Of a DNA stretch of 64,000 bases, positions 1 to 9,487 are shown in pieces (the first letter of the stretch is position 1; each line of letters opens with the position of its first letter). The notes under the pieces are model-generated. The model was not told the DNA's origin, made no database searches, and worked only from the letters and a program-made list of their open reading frames with translations. The DNA is from Hyphomonadaceae bacterium (lineage in GTDB: Bacteria > Pseudomonadota > Alphaproteobacteria > Caulobacterales > Aquidulcibacteraceae), in NCBI GenBank assembly GCA_023384105.1, contig JAHDXR010000001.1, positions 186,001-250,000 on the forward strand, read 5' to 3'. The position numbers and the translations under genes were made by a program.

Positions 1-3000
1 CCGAAAGCACGGCCCAGGATTGCGCGATCGAATCGATGCGGCACTCGACGCTGGCGGCTGAACCGACGACGGCGCCGTCGTCGTGCCATGCGCGGCGATA
101 CCATTCGCCGTCCCAGCCGTCGCGTTCGAGACTTGCGCGCAACGTCTCGATATGACGCCGCCATCGTTCCACGCGCGCCGTATCGCCCCGCGCTTCGGCG
201 AAAGGCGCGAAGTCGCGCAGCGCCGTGCAGAGAAACCAGCCGAGCCATACGCTCTCGCCGCGTCCCTCCAGGCCCATGCGGTTCAGTCCGTCGTTCCAGT
301 CGCCGCCGCCGATCAGCGGGAGGCCGTGCGGGCCGGTCGCCAGGCTGGCGTCGAGCGCGCGCGCGCAGTGCTCGTAGAGCGAGCCGGCGCTGTCGCTCGT
401 CTGCGGCCGGTAGAAGGCTTCCGCCTCGCCGGTTTCGAGCGGCGGGCCTTCGATGAAGGGCGCGCTTTCGTCGAGGATGGCGGCGTCGCCGGTGCGGGCG
501 ACGTAGTACGAGGCGGCGACAGGCAGCCAGATCCGATCGTCGGATATGCGCGTGCGCACGCCCTGGCCGGTCTGCGGCAGCCACCAATGCTGCACGTCGC
601 CTTCCACGAACTGTTGCGCGGCCGCGCGCAGCAGGTGCTGGCGCATCAGCTCCGGCTTGGCCAGCACCACGGCCATCGTGTCCTGCAGCTGATCGCGATA
701 GCCGTAGGCGCCGCTGGCCTGGTAGAAGCCCGCGCGCGCCCACAGCCGGCAGGCGAGCGTCTGGTAGAGCAGCCAGCCGTTCATCATCAGGTCGAAGGAG
801 CGGTCCGGCGTTTCGACCTGAACGACGCCCAGCGTTTCGTTCCAGAACGCGCGCACATCGTCGAAGACGGCGTCGAGATCGGCCGTGCGATAGGTTTCGA
901 TCAGCGCGCGCGCGGACTCGGCGTCGGCGGCGTCGCCGAGAAGGACTACGATCTCGGCGCGCGCGCCGGGCGCGAGCTCCAGCATCGTCTGCATCGCGCC
1001 GCACGGATCGAGGCCGGCGCCGAGCCGGCCGGAGAGCGCGCCGCCGCCGCCCAGCGCCGCCGGCGCCGCGAGCGTCCCGTTGCGGCCGACGAACTCGTGC
1101 CGGTCGCCGGTCCAGCTCTGCTGGCGGCCGAGCATGTCCATGAACGCGACCCGCTCTGCATAGACGGCGTTCCAGCGATTGGTGGCGAAGACGGCGCCGC
1201 TGGCGTCGCGCTCGGTGACGATGTGCGGCGCGGCGCCGGCGCGCGAAGCCCCGAGCACCCACTCGACATAGGCGGTGACCGACAGCCGCCGCGTCTGCGG
1301 CGACGTATTGACGAGCGTCAGGCGCGAAATCTTGACCGGATCGGCGCGCGGCGCGAATTCCAGCAGGGAAAGCTCAAGGCCGTGCGCGACGTGCTCGAAG
1401 CGGCTGTAGCCGCGGCCATGGCGGACGGTGCAGGCGGCGTTTTCGTCATGGAGCGGCGCGGCCGTCGGCGTGAACAGTTCGCCGGTGTCGCGATCGCGCA
1501 CGTAGAACGCCTGTCCCGGCGGATCGCGTACGGGATCGTTGGACCAAGGCGTGATCTGGCGTTCGCGGCTGTTTTCCGACCAGACGGAGCCCGCGCCGGT
1601 CTCGCTGACGTGGAAGCCGAACCTGTCGTTGGCGACCACATTGACCCACGGCGCCGGCGTGGTCTGGCCCGGCGACAGCGCGATCATGTACTCGCCGTCG
1701 TTCGGGGAGAAGCCGCCGAGGCCGTTGAAGTACTTGAGGTCCGGCGCCGGCCCCGGGGCGTGCAACACCGAAGCGATCCGGCTCTTGTCCTGCGGCTCGC
1801 GCCCGATATGAGCGGCGTCCGGGCGGCGGCGCAGCTGATCGGCGAGATTGCCGCGGTCGCCGCGCAGGATTACGCGCGCCGCCGCTGTGAGCGCTTGGCG
1901 CGCCGGCGCCGGCACCAGGTCGGCGCGCAGCACGTAGATATGGCCCACGATCGCTTCCGAGCCGATATGCGGCCGCTGCTGGCTGGCGCGCACCGCGTTC
2001 TCAACCGCGTTCTGCAAATCCTGCTGATAGGACGCGGCGCGCTCGTTCATGATGACGAGGTCCACCGCCAGCCGCTTGGTCCTGAAGTATTCGAGGGCCT
2101 GGAGCGCCTCCTTGACGATGGCGATCTCCTGCGCTTCCGAGATGCGCACGAGCATGATCGGCAGATCGCCGGAGACGCCCATGCTCCAGAGCTGGGACTG
2201 GTCGCTGCGGCCGGCGCTGATCTGCTCCGACCCCGGCCGCATGGCGGGGTTGGCGTAGATCAGGTGGCTGGCGAGGCGCTGGTAGAGTCCCGCTGTGGCG
2301 CGGTCGATGCCGATATGGTGCAGTTCGATCTGAGCTTGCGTCCAGGCCAAGGTTTCGGCGCGCGCGAACGCGGCGGTGTCGTTGTGCTTGTCGATCAGCT
2401 CGATCGCTTCCTGGCGCGACGAAGCGGCCATGGTCCAGAAATGGATGCGCGCGGTTTCGCCGGGACCGATGCGCACGCGCCGTCTCAGCGCGAAGATCGG
2501 ATCGAGCGAGGCGCCGGTGGTATTGGAGAGCGGAGCGCCGCTGGCTACTGCGAGCGGTTCGCGCGCGTCGCGGCAGCGGCCGAAGAATTTGCCGCGGTCG
2601 GTCTCGAACTCGCGTTGGCCGACAGTTTCGCCTTCGGCGACGGCGAGGTGCGCCGCCCAGAATTCCTGTTCGTCAGGTCCGCGCAGCCGGCGCCTGGCCA
2701 GCAGCGCGCCGGTGCGCGGAAGGTGCTCAAGCTCGACGAACAGTTTTGAGAAGGCGGGGTGTGCCGCATCCGCCGCCGGTGCGGCGAGCGCGAGTTCGGC
2801 GAACGAGGTCACCTCGAGTTCGCGCCAGCTGACCCCGCTATTGTGGATCGAAAGCCGGCGCACGTCGGCGTCGTCCTCTTCCGAAACGATGATTTCGAGC
2901 GTGGTCGTGAGCCCGTCGCGTTCGCTGGTGAATTCCGCTTTGCCCTCGTCGAATGAGACGTGATGCCTGTGCGCGCGGCGGCAAGTCGGCTGCAGCGTGG

Positions 3001-6000
3001 GCGACCAGAACGTGTTGCGTTCCAGATCGCGCACATAGAGGAACGCTCCCCAGTCGTCGCAGGTGGGATCTTCTCGCCAGCGCGTCAGCGCAAGGCCGCG
3101 CCAAGTGGTGGAGCCGCCGCCGGCGGAGGTCAGCATGACGGTGTATTGCCCGTTCGACAGCAGATGCGAGGCGGGCGATGCGCTCCACGGCGAAGGGCTG
3201 CGCGGCGCCGGCGCGGGGCCGATTCCTGCAAGGCGCGGTACGGCGGCGCGCGTGCTGACCGATGCCGGCGGCTCCTGAATATCGAGCGGCATGCGCTCCT
3301 GCAGCAGCAATTCCGCCGCCTTGATCGTCGGCTCGGCATGGAAGCGCGCGCGCAGCACGCCGCCGCAGAGCACGTTGGCGATGGCGCTGACCGTCATGCC
3401 CTGATGGTGGGCCATGAACGAGCGGATGATCGCGGCGCGCTTGCCCGATTGCAGACGCTCGGCGGTGAAGTCGATGGCTTCGTAGAACCCAAATCGTCCG
3501 AGCGCGCCCGTTTCCGCGAGCGCGTTGAAGTTGTGCACGGCGGCCAGCGGCTGGACCATGGCCGCCAGCGCCGTCGCATAAGGCGAGATGACGGCGTTGT
3601 CGGCCAGGCCGCGTTTGAGCCCAAGGCCCGGCACGCCGAAGTTGGAGTACTGGTAGTTGAATTCGAGATCGCGCGCATTGTAGGCGGACTCGGAGACGCC
3701 CCAGGGCGTCTTGAGTTGGCGGCCGTGGTCGATCTGGCGCTGCACGATGAGCTGGTTCGTGCGTTCGAGCAGGCTGTGCGTCGGCTCCTGCATCACCAGA
3801 GTCGGCATCAGGTACTCGAACATCGAGCCGGACCAGGAGATCAGCGCCGGCCCATGCGGCAGCAGCGTCACGGCGTGGCTCAGCCGAAACCAGTGCTTGG
3901 TCGGCGCATCGCCCTTGGCGATGGCGAAGAAGCTGGCGAGACGCGCCTCGGAGGCCAGCAGGTCGTAGCAGCTTGGATCGAGCACGCCGTCGGCGCCGCG
4001 ATAGCCGATCGAGAGCAGCAGCCGGTGACGGTCGAGCAGAAAGGTGAAATCCATGGCGAACGCCATGGCGCGGAACGCATCGGCGAGCTGTGCGAGGCGC
4101 GAGCGGATCGTCTCCATGGTCTCGGCGCCCGCTTGCGGCGGCAGGCTGGCGAAGCTCTTGGACGACGCCCGCAGCCAGAAAATCAGATCGCGGCTCGGCT
4201 GGTCGTTTTGATCGAACGTGTGCGCCTCGATGGTGTCGGCCAGCTCCTCGGCGCGCCGCGCCAGCTCTGCGAGGTCGTCGATCGGGGGGCTTTCTACGCG
4301 CGTCAGCGCCTGTGCGGCGGTTTCGAGTGCGGCGATTTCGCGCTCGATCTGCACCCAAGAGAGCGTCGGCATGCGCCGGGAGGCGCGCAGGCGTGCGGCT
4401 TCGAGACGCGCGATGGCCAGGGCGTCGAGGTCGAAGTCCGCGCATGCGCCGCCGCCGCGTTCGATCCACTCTTCGCAGGCGTTGGCGACGACCAGCAGGT
4501 GTCCGGCGAGATTGCCGCTGTCGACCGAGGAGACGTAACGCGGGTCGAGCGCGCGCAAGTCGTGCGTATCGTACCAATTGTAGAAGTGGCCGCGATAGCG
4601 ATCGAGCTTCTGCAGCGTCCGCAGGGTCGCTTCGAGGCGGGTCGTCGTCTCGCCGAGGCTGGCCCAGCCCAGATCATGGGCGGCGACGGCGGAAAGCAGG
4701 TAGAGGCCGATATTGGTGGGCGAGGTGCGATGCGCGACGACTTCGCTGGGATCCTCCTGGAAATTGTCCGGCGGCAGCCAGTTATGTTCGGGCGTGACGA
4801 AGGTTTCGAAATAGCGCCAGGTGCGCCGGGCGATCAGGCGCAGGGAATGAACGTCGTCGGCGGAGAGCCGCCGCGCCTGACGGCCGGGACGCACGCGGCT
4901 GGTCCAGGCGGCGATGGCGGGAGAACTCGACCACGCCACCGCAAGCACGATGGCCGGCCAGGTGATCTCGCCGCGGGCGAGCCAGCTGACGAACAGCGCG
5001 CCTACGCCGATCAGCACGGCGCCGTACATGTAGCTGTAATAGGAATCCAAGGTCGGCTGCGAGCTGACACGCGCCTGTGCGGCGGGGGTCCACTCCAGCA
5101 GGTTTCGGCGCGCGACAAGCCGCCAAAGCGTCCGCAGGACCGCGTCGGCCATCAGCAGCCCCTGATGCGCGAGCAGCGCGATCGACAGCAGCCATTGCGC
5201 CAGCGCCAGGCGCACGCTGGCGCCCACGGCGCGGAGATCGCGGCGCGCGGCCCGCCCCCAGCGCGGGATCGCCAGCGCCGCGACCGGCAGCAGCGGCGTC
5301 GCGGCCAGCATGGCGAGGATGAAGCCGATCCAGACAAGATCGGCGGGCGAGGGCAGCGCCACGCCGGCGAGCAGTGCGAGCATGGCGGCCGGGGCGGAGA
5401 GGGTGCGGCGCAGATTGTCGATCATCTTCCAGCGCCCAACCGCGGGGACGGCTGTGCGCCGGCCGCGCTGGTCGCGGGCGAGGCCCAGTATCCAGGGCAG
5501 CAGCTGCCAATCGCCGCGCGCCCAACGATGATGGCGGAGCGCGGCGCTGTCATAGCGCGCCGGAAAATCCTCGACGAACTCGATGTCGGAGGCGAGCGCG
5601 GACCGGGCGAACACGCCTTCGAACAGGTCGTGGCTCAGCAGCGACGACGCCGGCGCGCGGTCGGACAGCGCGGCGCGGAAGGCGTCGACATCGTAAATGC
5701 CCTTGCCGGTGTAGGAGCCTTCGCCGAGCAGGTCCTGATAGACGTCGGACGCCGCCGCCGCATAGGGATCGATGCCCGACATGTTGGAGAAGATGCGGAG
5801 AAACGGCGTCGCCTCGCGGCCGATCGGCATGGAGGGCGTCACCCGCGGCTGCAGGATCGCGTAGCCCTCGATCACGCGGCGCTTGTCGGGGTCGAAGCGC
5901 GGCATGTTGAGCGGATGGGCCATCTTGCCGATCAACCGGCGGAGCGCTTCCGCGGTGAGGCGGGTGTCGGCGTCGAGCGTGACGACGTAGCGCACATCCC

Positions 6001-7921
6001 GCGGCGTCCGCGGCGGCGCGCCGTCGACGGGGACGAAGGTCGTCGACCCGCCGCCGCGCAGGAGTTCGTTGAGTTCGCCGAGCTTGCCGCGCTTGCGCTC
6101 CCAGCCGATCCACTTGCCCTCGCTTTCGGTCCAGACGCGCTTGCGATGCAGCAGCAGAAAGCGCGCGCCGTCGCTGGCCGGGCCGTACTTGTCGTTGAGG
6201 CGCGCGATGCCGCTCGCGGCCGCGCTCAGCAGCGCCTCGTCCGTGTCGGCGTGGGGCGTTGCGGCGTCGGTCCAGTCCGACAGCAGTGCGAAATAGATTT
6301 CCCCCTTCGGGCTCGACAGATAATGGACTTCGAGGCGCTCGATCTGCTCGGCGACGGCTTCGGGCGTCGTCAGCAGCGTGGGCGCCACGACGATCGTGCG
6401 AAGATGCTCCGGCACGGTGTCCTGCAAGTCCATGCCAGGCAGCACCGTCGCCGAGAGGCCATGGGTCAGCACGTTGTTGACGAGCGCGACTGCGGCGTCT
6501 GCGGCGGGCACGGCGCCGACGAACGCCAGCAGCGCCAGCCAGCGCCAGTCGAGATTAAAAGGCGTCAGCAGCCACAGGCCGAGTGCGAGCAGAAGAAGGC
6601 TTGTCGAGACGCCGGCGGCGACGTAGCCGGCGATGCCGAGCGCGCGGGCGGTCCGGGCGGGCCAGCTGCGCAGCGGCGGACGATAGCCGACGGCGTTCTC
6701 GAACCAGGTTCGGCCTGCGCCGATCAGGTAGTGACCGGGATCGGAGATGCGCGGATCGTCGTGCGCCTCAGCCGTCGGCGCATGCGCCGCCGCAGCGATC
6801 GCATTGCCGGCGATATCGAGTTCGGAGCGGTTCGAGCTGCGGGCGATGTCCTCGATGGCGCGCCGGTAAAGGTCGCGGGTCGGGAAGTCCATGTCGGCGA
6901 AGGCGGTCGATTTGGCGAGCAGGCCGTCGACCAGGCTCATGCGCTCGAACAGTTCGCGCCAGTCGACATCGTTGGCGAGGCGCATGCTGCTGATGATGTT
7001 GCGGACGGTGACGGTCGCGTTGATCTCGCGCTGCTGTTCCGCCTGCACGATGTCGTCGACCGTCGTGTGCTCGAACTCGAGGCGCTGGTCGAGCCATGTC
7101 AGGGCGGGGGCGACGTGGGGGTCCTGGTCTCGCAGCCGCTGCGCCAGGTGCACGGCGAAGGCGTCGCTGAGTTCGAATTCGCTGAGGTCGGCAAGCCTTC
7201 GCTTGAGCGCGTCGGCGCCGAGCGCGGCCTCGGCCAGCAGCGCGTCGGCAAGCGCGTCGGCGCCGGCGCGGGCCTCGCGTGCGCGCACGGTGAGCTCGGC
7301 GAACCGGCGCAGATTCTCCACCAGCAGGATGCGCAGCGTGATCGGAACCGCCCATAATTCACCGATCATCAGCGGCGTGACCTGCTGATAGGCGCAGAAG
7401 AAGCGGCAGAGCACGTCAGGGCTGAAATGGCTGTCCGTATGAGTGACGTAGGCCCAGGTCGCTCCGAGTATGCGCGGATAGCCGCAGAGCGGGCCGGACG
7501 CGAGCTTCGGCAGCCGCTTGTAGTAGCCCGGCGGCAGGTCGATCCGGATTTCTCGAATCTGACGCTCGATAATGTGGTAATTGTCTATGATCCATTCCGC
7601 AGAAGGCGGAATAGTTTCGCGCGCGTCGGCGGCCGCCGAGAGGCGGCGGTAGGCGTCCGCCAGCGCTTCGGCGTTCTCGGTGATGCGGCGGGCGAGCGCC
7701 GGCCGGTGCGGCGGGCGAGGCGCGACGACGTGTTCGCGGGCGAGATCGCGCGCGTGTTCTTCCAGGCGCTCGGTGCTGAACAGCGTGTCGCGCAAGGGCG
7801 ACAGATCGTTCCACGGCGAGGCGGCAGTGTCCCCATGGCTGTCCGGCGCGCCTGCCGCTGGCGCGATGAAGTGCAGCAAAGCGCGCCGGTTATGTTCGCT
7901 TCGGGCCGCCGCCCGTCTCAT
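1..7921 (-). CDS. ndvB: Cyclic beta-1,2-glucan synthase (ChvB/NdvB family), cut by the left window edge
   Basis: The minus frame stays open from the ATG at 7921 to the window edge, about 2640 codons. Family members have roughly 2800 residues, so only the C-terminal tip is missing. Order seen: a cytoplasmic N-terminal part, hydrophobic segments from about residue 425, the glycosyltransferase core with YVVTLDADTRL near residue 645, more membrane segments, then glucan-processing domains with the GH94 catalytic motif GGGDWNDGLNRMG near residue 2537. The family is an inner-membrane enzyme that polymerises UDP-glucose and cyclises the chain into periplasmic osmoprotectant glucans. The start ATG overlaps the stop of the upstream DUF2188 gene as ATGA, which suggests translational coupling. 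The long plus-strand frames over the same DNA are shadows. Confidence 0.93.
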   Translation of the reverse strand, partial: MRRAAARSEHNRRALLHFIAPAAGAPDSHGDTAASPWNDLSPLRDTLFSTERLEEHARDLAREHVVAPRPPHRPALARRITENAEALADAYRRLSAAADARETIPPSAEWIIDNYHIIERQIREIRIDLPPGYYKRLPKLASGPLCGYPRILGATWAYVTHTDSHFSPDVLCRFFCAYQQVTPLMIGELWAVPITLRILLVENLRRFAELTVRAREARAGADALADALLAEAALGADALKRRLADLSEFELSDAFAVHLAQRLRDQDPHVAPALTWLDQRLEFEHTTVDDIVQAEQQREINATVTVRNIISSMRLANDVDWRELFERMSLVDGLLAKSTAFADMDFPTRDLYRRAIEDIARSSNRSELDIAGNAIAAAAHAPTAEAHDDPRISDPGHYLIGAGRTWFENAVGYRPPLRSWPARTARALGIAGYVAAGVSTSLLLLALGLWLLTPFNLDWRWLALLAFVGAVPAADAAVALVNNVLTHGLSATVLPGMDLQDTVPEHLRTIVVAPTLLTTPEAVAEQIERLEVHYLSSPKGEIYFALLSDWTDAATPHADTDEALLSAAASGIARLNDKYGPASDGARFLLLHRKRVWTESEGKWIGWERKRGKLGELNELLRGGGSTTFVPVDGAPPRTPRDVRYVVTLDADTRLTAEALRRLIGKMAHPLNMPRFDPDKRRVIEGYAILQPRVTPSMPIGREATPFLRIFSNMSGIDPYAAAASDVYQDLLGEGSYTGKGIYDVDAFRAALSDRAPASSLLSHDLFEGVFARSALASDIEFVEDFPARYDSAALRHHRWARGDWQLLPWILGLARDQRGRRTAVPAVGRWKMIDNLRRTLSAPAAMLALLAGVALPSPADLVWIGFILAMLAATPLLPVAALAIPRWGRAARRDLRAVGASVRLALAQWLLSIALLAHQGLLMADAVLRTLWRLVARRNLLEWTPAAQARVSSQPTLDSYYSYMYGAVLIGVGALFVSWLARGEITWPAIVLAVAWSSSPAIAAWTSRVRPGRQARRLSADDVHSLRLIARRTWRYFETFVTPEHNWLPPDNFQEDPSEVVAHRTSPTNIGLYLLSAVAAHDLGWASLGETTTRLEATLRTLQKLDRYRGHFYNWYDTHDLRALDPRYVSSVDSGNLAGHLLVVANACEEWIERGGGACADFDLDALAIARLEAARLRASRRMPTLSWVQIEREIAALETAAQALTRVESPPIDDLAELARRAEELADTIEAHTFDQNDQPSRDLIFWLRASSKSFASLPPQAGAETMETIRSRLAQLADAFRAMAFAMDFTFLLDRHRLLLSIGYRGADGVLDPSCYDLLASEARLASFFAIAKGDAPTKHWFRLSHAVTLLPHGPALISWSGSMFEYLMPTLVMQEPTHSLLERTNQLIVQRQIDHGRQLKTPWGVSESAYNARDLEFNYQYSNFGVPGLGLKRGLADNAVISPYATALAAMVQPLAAVHNFNALAETGALGRFGFYEAIDFTAERLQSGKRAAIIRSFMAHHQGMTVSAIANVLCGGVLRARFHAEPTIKAAELLLQERMPLDIQEPPASVSTRAAVPRLAGIGPAPAPRSPSPWSASPASHLLSNGQYTVMLTSAGGGSTTWRGLALTRWREDPTCDDWGAFLYVRDLERNTFWSPTLQPTCRRAHRHHVSFDEGKAEFTSERDGLTTTLEIIVSEEDDADVRRLSIHNSGVSWRELEVTSFAELALAAPAADAAHPAFSKLFVELEHLPRTGALLARRRLRGPDEQEFWAAHLAVAEGETVGQREFETDRGKFFGRCRDAREPLAVASGAPLSNTTGASLDPIFALRRRVRIGPGETARIHFWTMAASSRQEAIELIDKHNDTAAFARAETLAWTQAQIELHHIGIDRATAGLYQRLASHLIYANPAMRPGSEQISAGRSDQSQLWSMGVSGDLPIMLVRISEAQEIAIVKEALQALEYFRTKRLAVDLVIMNERAASYQQDLQNAVENAVRASQQRPHIGSEAIVGHIYVLRADLVPAPARQALTAAARVILRGDRGNLADQLRRRPDAAHIGREPQDKSRIASVLHAPGPAPDLKYFNGLGGFSPNDGEYMIALSPGQTTPAPWVNVVANDRFGFHVSETGAGSVWSENSRERQITPWSNDPVRDPPGQAFYVRDRDTGELFTPTAAPLHDENAACTVRHGRGYSRFEHVAHGLELSLLEFAPRADPVKISRLTLVNTSPQTRRLSVTAYVEWVLGASRAGAAPHIVTERDASGAVFATNRWNAVYAERVAFMDMLGRQQSWTGDRHEFVGRNGTLAAPAALGGGGALSGRLGAGLDPCGAMQTMLELAPGARAEIVVLLGDAADAESARALIETYRTADLDAVFDDVRAFWNETLGVVQVETPDRSFDLMMNGWLLYQTLACRLWARAGFYQASGAYGYRDQLQDTMAVVLAKPELMRQHLLRAAAQQFVEGDVQHWWLPQTGQGVRTRISDDRIWLPVAASYYVARTGDAAILDESAPFIEGPPLETGEAEAFYRPQTSDSAGSLYEHCARALDASLATGPHGLPLIGGGDWNDGLNRMGLEGRGESVWLGWFLCTALRDFAPFAEARGDTARVERWRRHIETLRASLERDGWDGEWYRRAWHDDGAVVGSAASVECRIDSIAQSWAVLS

Positions 7922-8187
7922 TTGGTCCGCAAGAGTCGCTTAGGCGCGCGGATGCGGGCCGCCGCCGCTGCCCGCGGCGACGGCAAGAAATACTTCGTAT
8001 CGTCGGCCGCAGACTCGTTCGCGGGCTCGACTATTACGGTGACGGCTTCGCCATGGCGGCGGATAGCGTCCGCCATATGCTGTGCTTGCGCCAGCGCCGC
8101 TGCTTGCGACTTGCAGGGTGCGCTTACCGCGCGACCGAATTGCACGGACCATCCGCCATGCTCGCGCACGATCTTGAAGACGTGCAT
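7918..8187 (-). CDS. DUF2188-like small protein
   Basis: An 89-residue soluble protein. It begins MHVFKIVREHGGWSV and continues with an alanine-rich helix and the strand GEAVTVIVEP, the short beta-alpha-beta pattern of DUF2188 proteins, whose function is unknown. A basic tail ends in RAPKRLLRTK. Its TGA overlaps the ATG of the cyclic glucan synthase by 4 bp (ATGA), so the two are probably translated in a coupled way. An FNR-like box lies about 80 bp upstream. The family assignment is by sequence pattern only. Confidence 0.75.
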   Translation of the reverse strand: MHVFKIVREHGGWSVQFGRAVSAPCKSQAAALAQAQHMADAIRRHGEAVTVIVEPANESAADDTKYFLPSPRAAAAARIRAPKRLLRTK

Positions 8188-8261
8188 GACAATTACCTAC
8201 GAAAACGCCGCCGATCGCCACCACTCACGTAACATAACAATCAAGGGCTCGATTTGTTGCA

Positions 8262-8275
8262 TTGAGCTGGATCAA
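8262..8275. promoter_or_regulatory. FNR/FixK-like box upstream of the DUF2188-ndvB unit
   Basis: The sequence TTGAGCTGGATCAA matches the FNR/FixK/Anr consensus TTGAT-N4-ATCAA at 9 of 10 defined positions. Its centre is about 80 bp upstream of the DUF2188 start, a plausible activator distance with a TSS near 8227. Whether it is bound is inference. Confidence 0.4.
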
Positions 8276-8384
8276 TCGAAGGATGCCGGTTGTTTTGTCA
8301 AAACTTACACGCACGTCATGTTGCCGGGTTGCGCAAGCGCGGCGGTGCGGTTCGGGAACATTTAGTTTGAACGAGACTAAAGCG

Positions 8385-8564
8385 GCGCGCGATCCTAAAG
8401 CGTCACGCTAATATCGGACGCGTCGGCCCCATGGGTCGCGAGCATCCTCGCCCGCCTGCGCCTTATCGAACAAGCGCCTACGCTTGTCGGCAGTTGTCGC
8501 GCCGTGCCGGCGAGGGCGCCGGCGCTCCATGGTGCGCTTGCGTCGGATTAGCGCGCGATCCTAA
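8385..8564. repeat. Dispersed palindromic repeat, copy A, with flanking 14-bp direct repeats
   Basis: About 150 bp (8399-8545) are strongly similar to 11729-11873. Both begin GCGTCACGCT and contain an identical 19-base stretch starting at GCCTGCGCCTTATCG. The element folds on itself, with CATCCTCGCC facing GGCGAGGGCG. The 14-mer GCGCGCGATCCTAA occurs exactly at 8385-8398 and again at 8551-8564, bracketing the element as a target duplication would. The rest of the 8188-8572 gap holds the FNR-like box and no visible gene. Confidence 0.7.
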
Positions 8565-8572
8565 CCGGCACG

Positions 8573-9364
8573 TCAAGTCGACACCGCGCCGGGCCGGCGC
8601 GGCGGCTGCGCGTAAAGGTCCATCAGCACCAGGATGTCTCGCGGCATCTCGGCGCTGACGGGCAGCCCCAGCAGCTTCGCCTCGTCGGCGGACATGCCGT
8701 AATCGTGCGTCCAGCGCCCTTCGCTCAAGGTGTGGGCTATTTGTTCCGCCTTCTCCGGCGCCATCGTCTCCAGCAAGAGCGCGCGGACTTCAGCTGCGAC
8801 CTCTGCGACCGCTTTCCGCGCAATATCCGCCAGGATGAGCGTGTCGTCCTCGATGTCGGCGACCGGCTTGTCCGCCAGGACTTTCAGCAGGGAAGACGCT
8901 GGCGCGCCGTTGACTTGCGGGTCGACGGCGCCGAGCAGCGCATTTGGCGTAAGCACGATTTCGTCGGCGGCAAGCGCGATCAACGTGCCGCCGGACAGCG
9001 CATAGTGCGGAACAAACACGGTAACTTTGCCCAAATGGCGCTTCAGCGCGCGCGCGATCTGGACGGAGGCGAGCATCAGGCCGCCGGGCGTATGCAGGAC
9101 GAAGTCGATCGGCGTTTCAGGCGGCGTCAGCTCGATGGCGCGGACAATCGCTTCGGCGTCGTTCATGTCGATGAAGCGCATGACCGGGATGCCGAGAATG
9201 CTCACCGTCTCTTGCCGGTGAATGAGCAGCATCAGGCGGGAACGCCGGGCGCGCTCGATACGCTCGATCGTCTGCCGGCGTTGCCGGCTGACGACCCAGC
9301 GTGCAAACGCCGGCTGCAGCGCGAGCAACACCAGAACGGCGAGCAGGATGTTCCACGAATCCAC
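8573..9364 (-). CDS. Membrane-anchored SDH-family Clp-fold serine proteinase
   Basis: A 263-residue protein with one N-terminal membrane helix (residues 5-22), then a Clp/crotonase-fold domain resembling the serine dehydrogenase proteinase family (PF01972, related to SppA). HTPGGLMLAS and the serine-containing SGGTLIALAADEIVL match the oxyanion and nucleophile segments of that fold. The domain probably faces the cytoplasm and may process membrane or damaged proteins; its substrate is unknown. The start is GTG at 9364. The gene closes a minus-strand cluster with a 90-residue and a 23-residue ORF, with gaps under 30 bp, so it is probably an operon. Confidence 0.85.
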   Translation of the reverse strand: MDSWNILLAVLVLLALQPAFARWVVSRQRRQTIERIERARRSRLMLLIHRQETVSILGIPVMRFIDMNDAEAIVRAIELTPPETPIDFVLHTPGGLMLASVQIARALKRHLGKVTVFVPHYALSGGTLIALAADEIVLTPNALLGAVDPQVNGAPASSLLKVLADKPVADIEDDTLILADIARKAVAEVAAEVRALLLETMAPEKAEQIAHTLSEGRWTHDYGMSADEAKLLGLPVSAEMPRDILVLMDLYAQPPRRPGAVST

Positions 9365-9388
9365 TGTCGATGCATGCCACCGCGGACG

Positions 9389-9460
9389 TCAGCCGTTCTT
9401 GAGCTGGATCATTCGGCGCCGCCTAGCGTAGAGCCCGCCCTTGTGCTGCGGAATCTCCAT
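9389..9460 (-). CDS. Putative 23-residue basic micropeptide
   Basis: An ATG at 9460 preceded by AAAGGAG at a normal distance opens a 23-codon frame ending in TGA: MEIPQHKGGLYARRRRMIQLKNG. It fills almost the whole gap between the 90-residue gene and the proteinase gene, and its ribosome-binding site is better than that of either neighbour. It could be a true small protein or a leader that couples translation to the GTG-started proteinase gene. No family is recognised. Confidence 0.45.
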   Translation of the reverse strand: MEIPQHKGGLYARRRRMIQLKNG

Positions 9461-9487
9461 AGCGATGCTCCTTTCGCTGGCGGGGAG

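Noticed and set aside
83-7357. Plus-strand open frames of 888 and 1465 codons
   Set aside because: They lie exactly opposite the cyclic glucan synthase, are Arg/Gly/Ala/Asp-rich without domains, and follow from codon bias in GC-rich DNA.
9399-9412. FNR-like TTGAGCTGGATCAT upstream of the proteinase gene
   Set aside because: Only 8 of 10 positions match, and it coincides with codons of the 23-residue peptide, so chance is likely.
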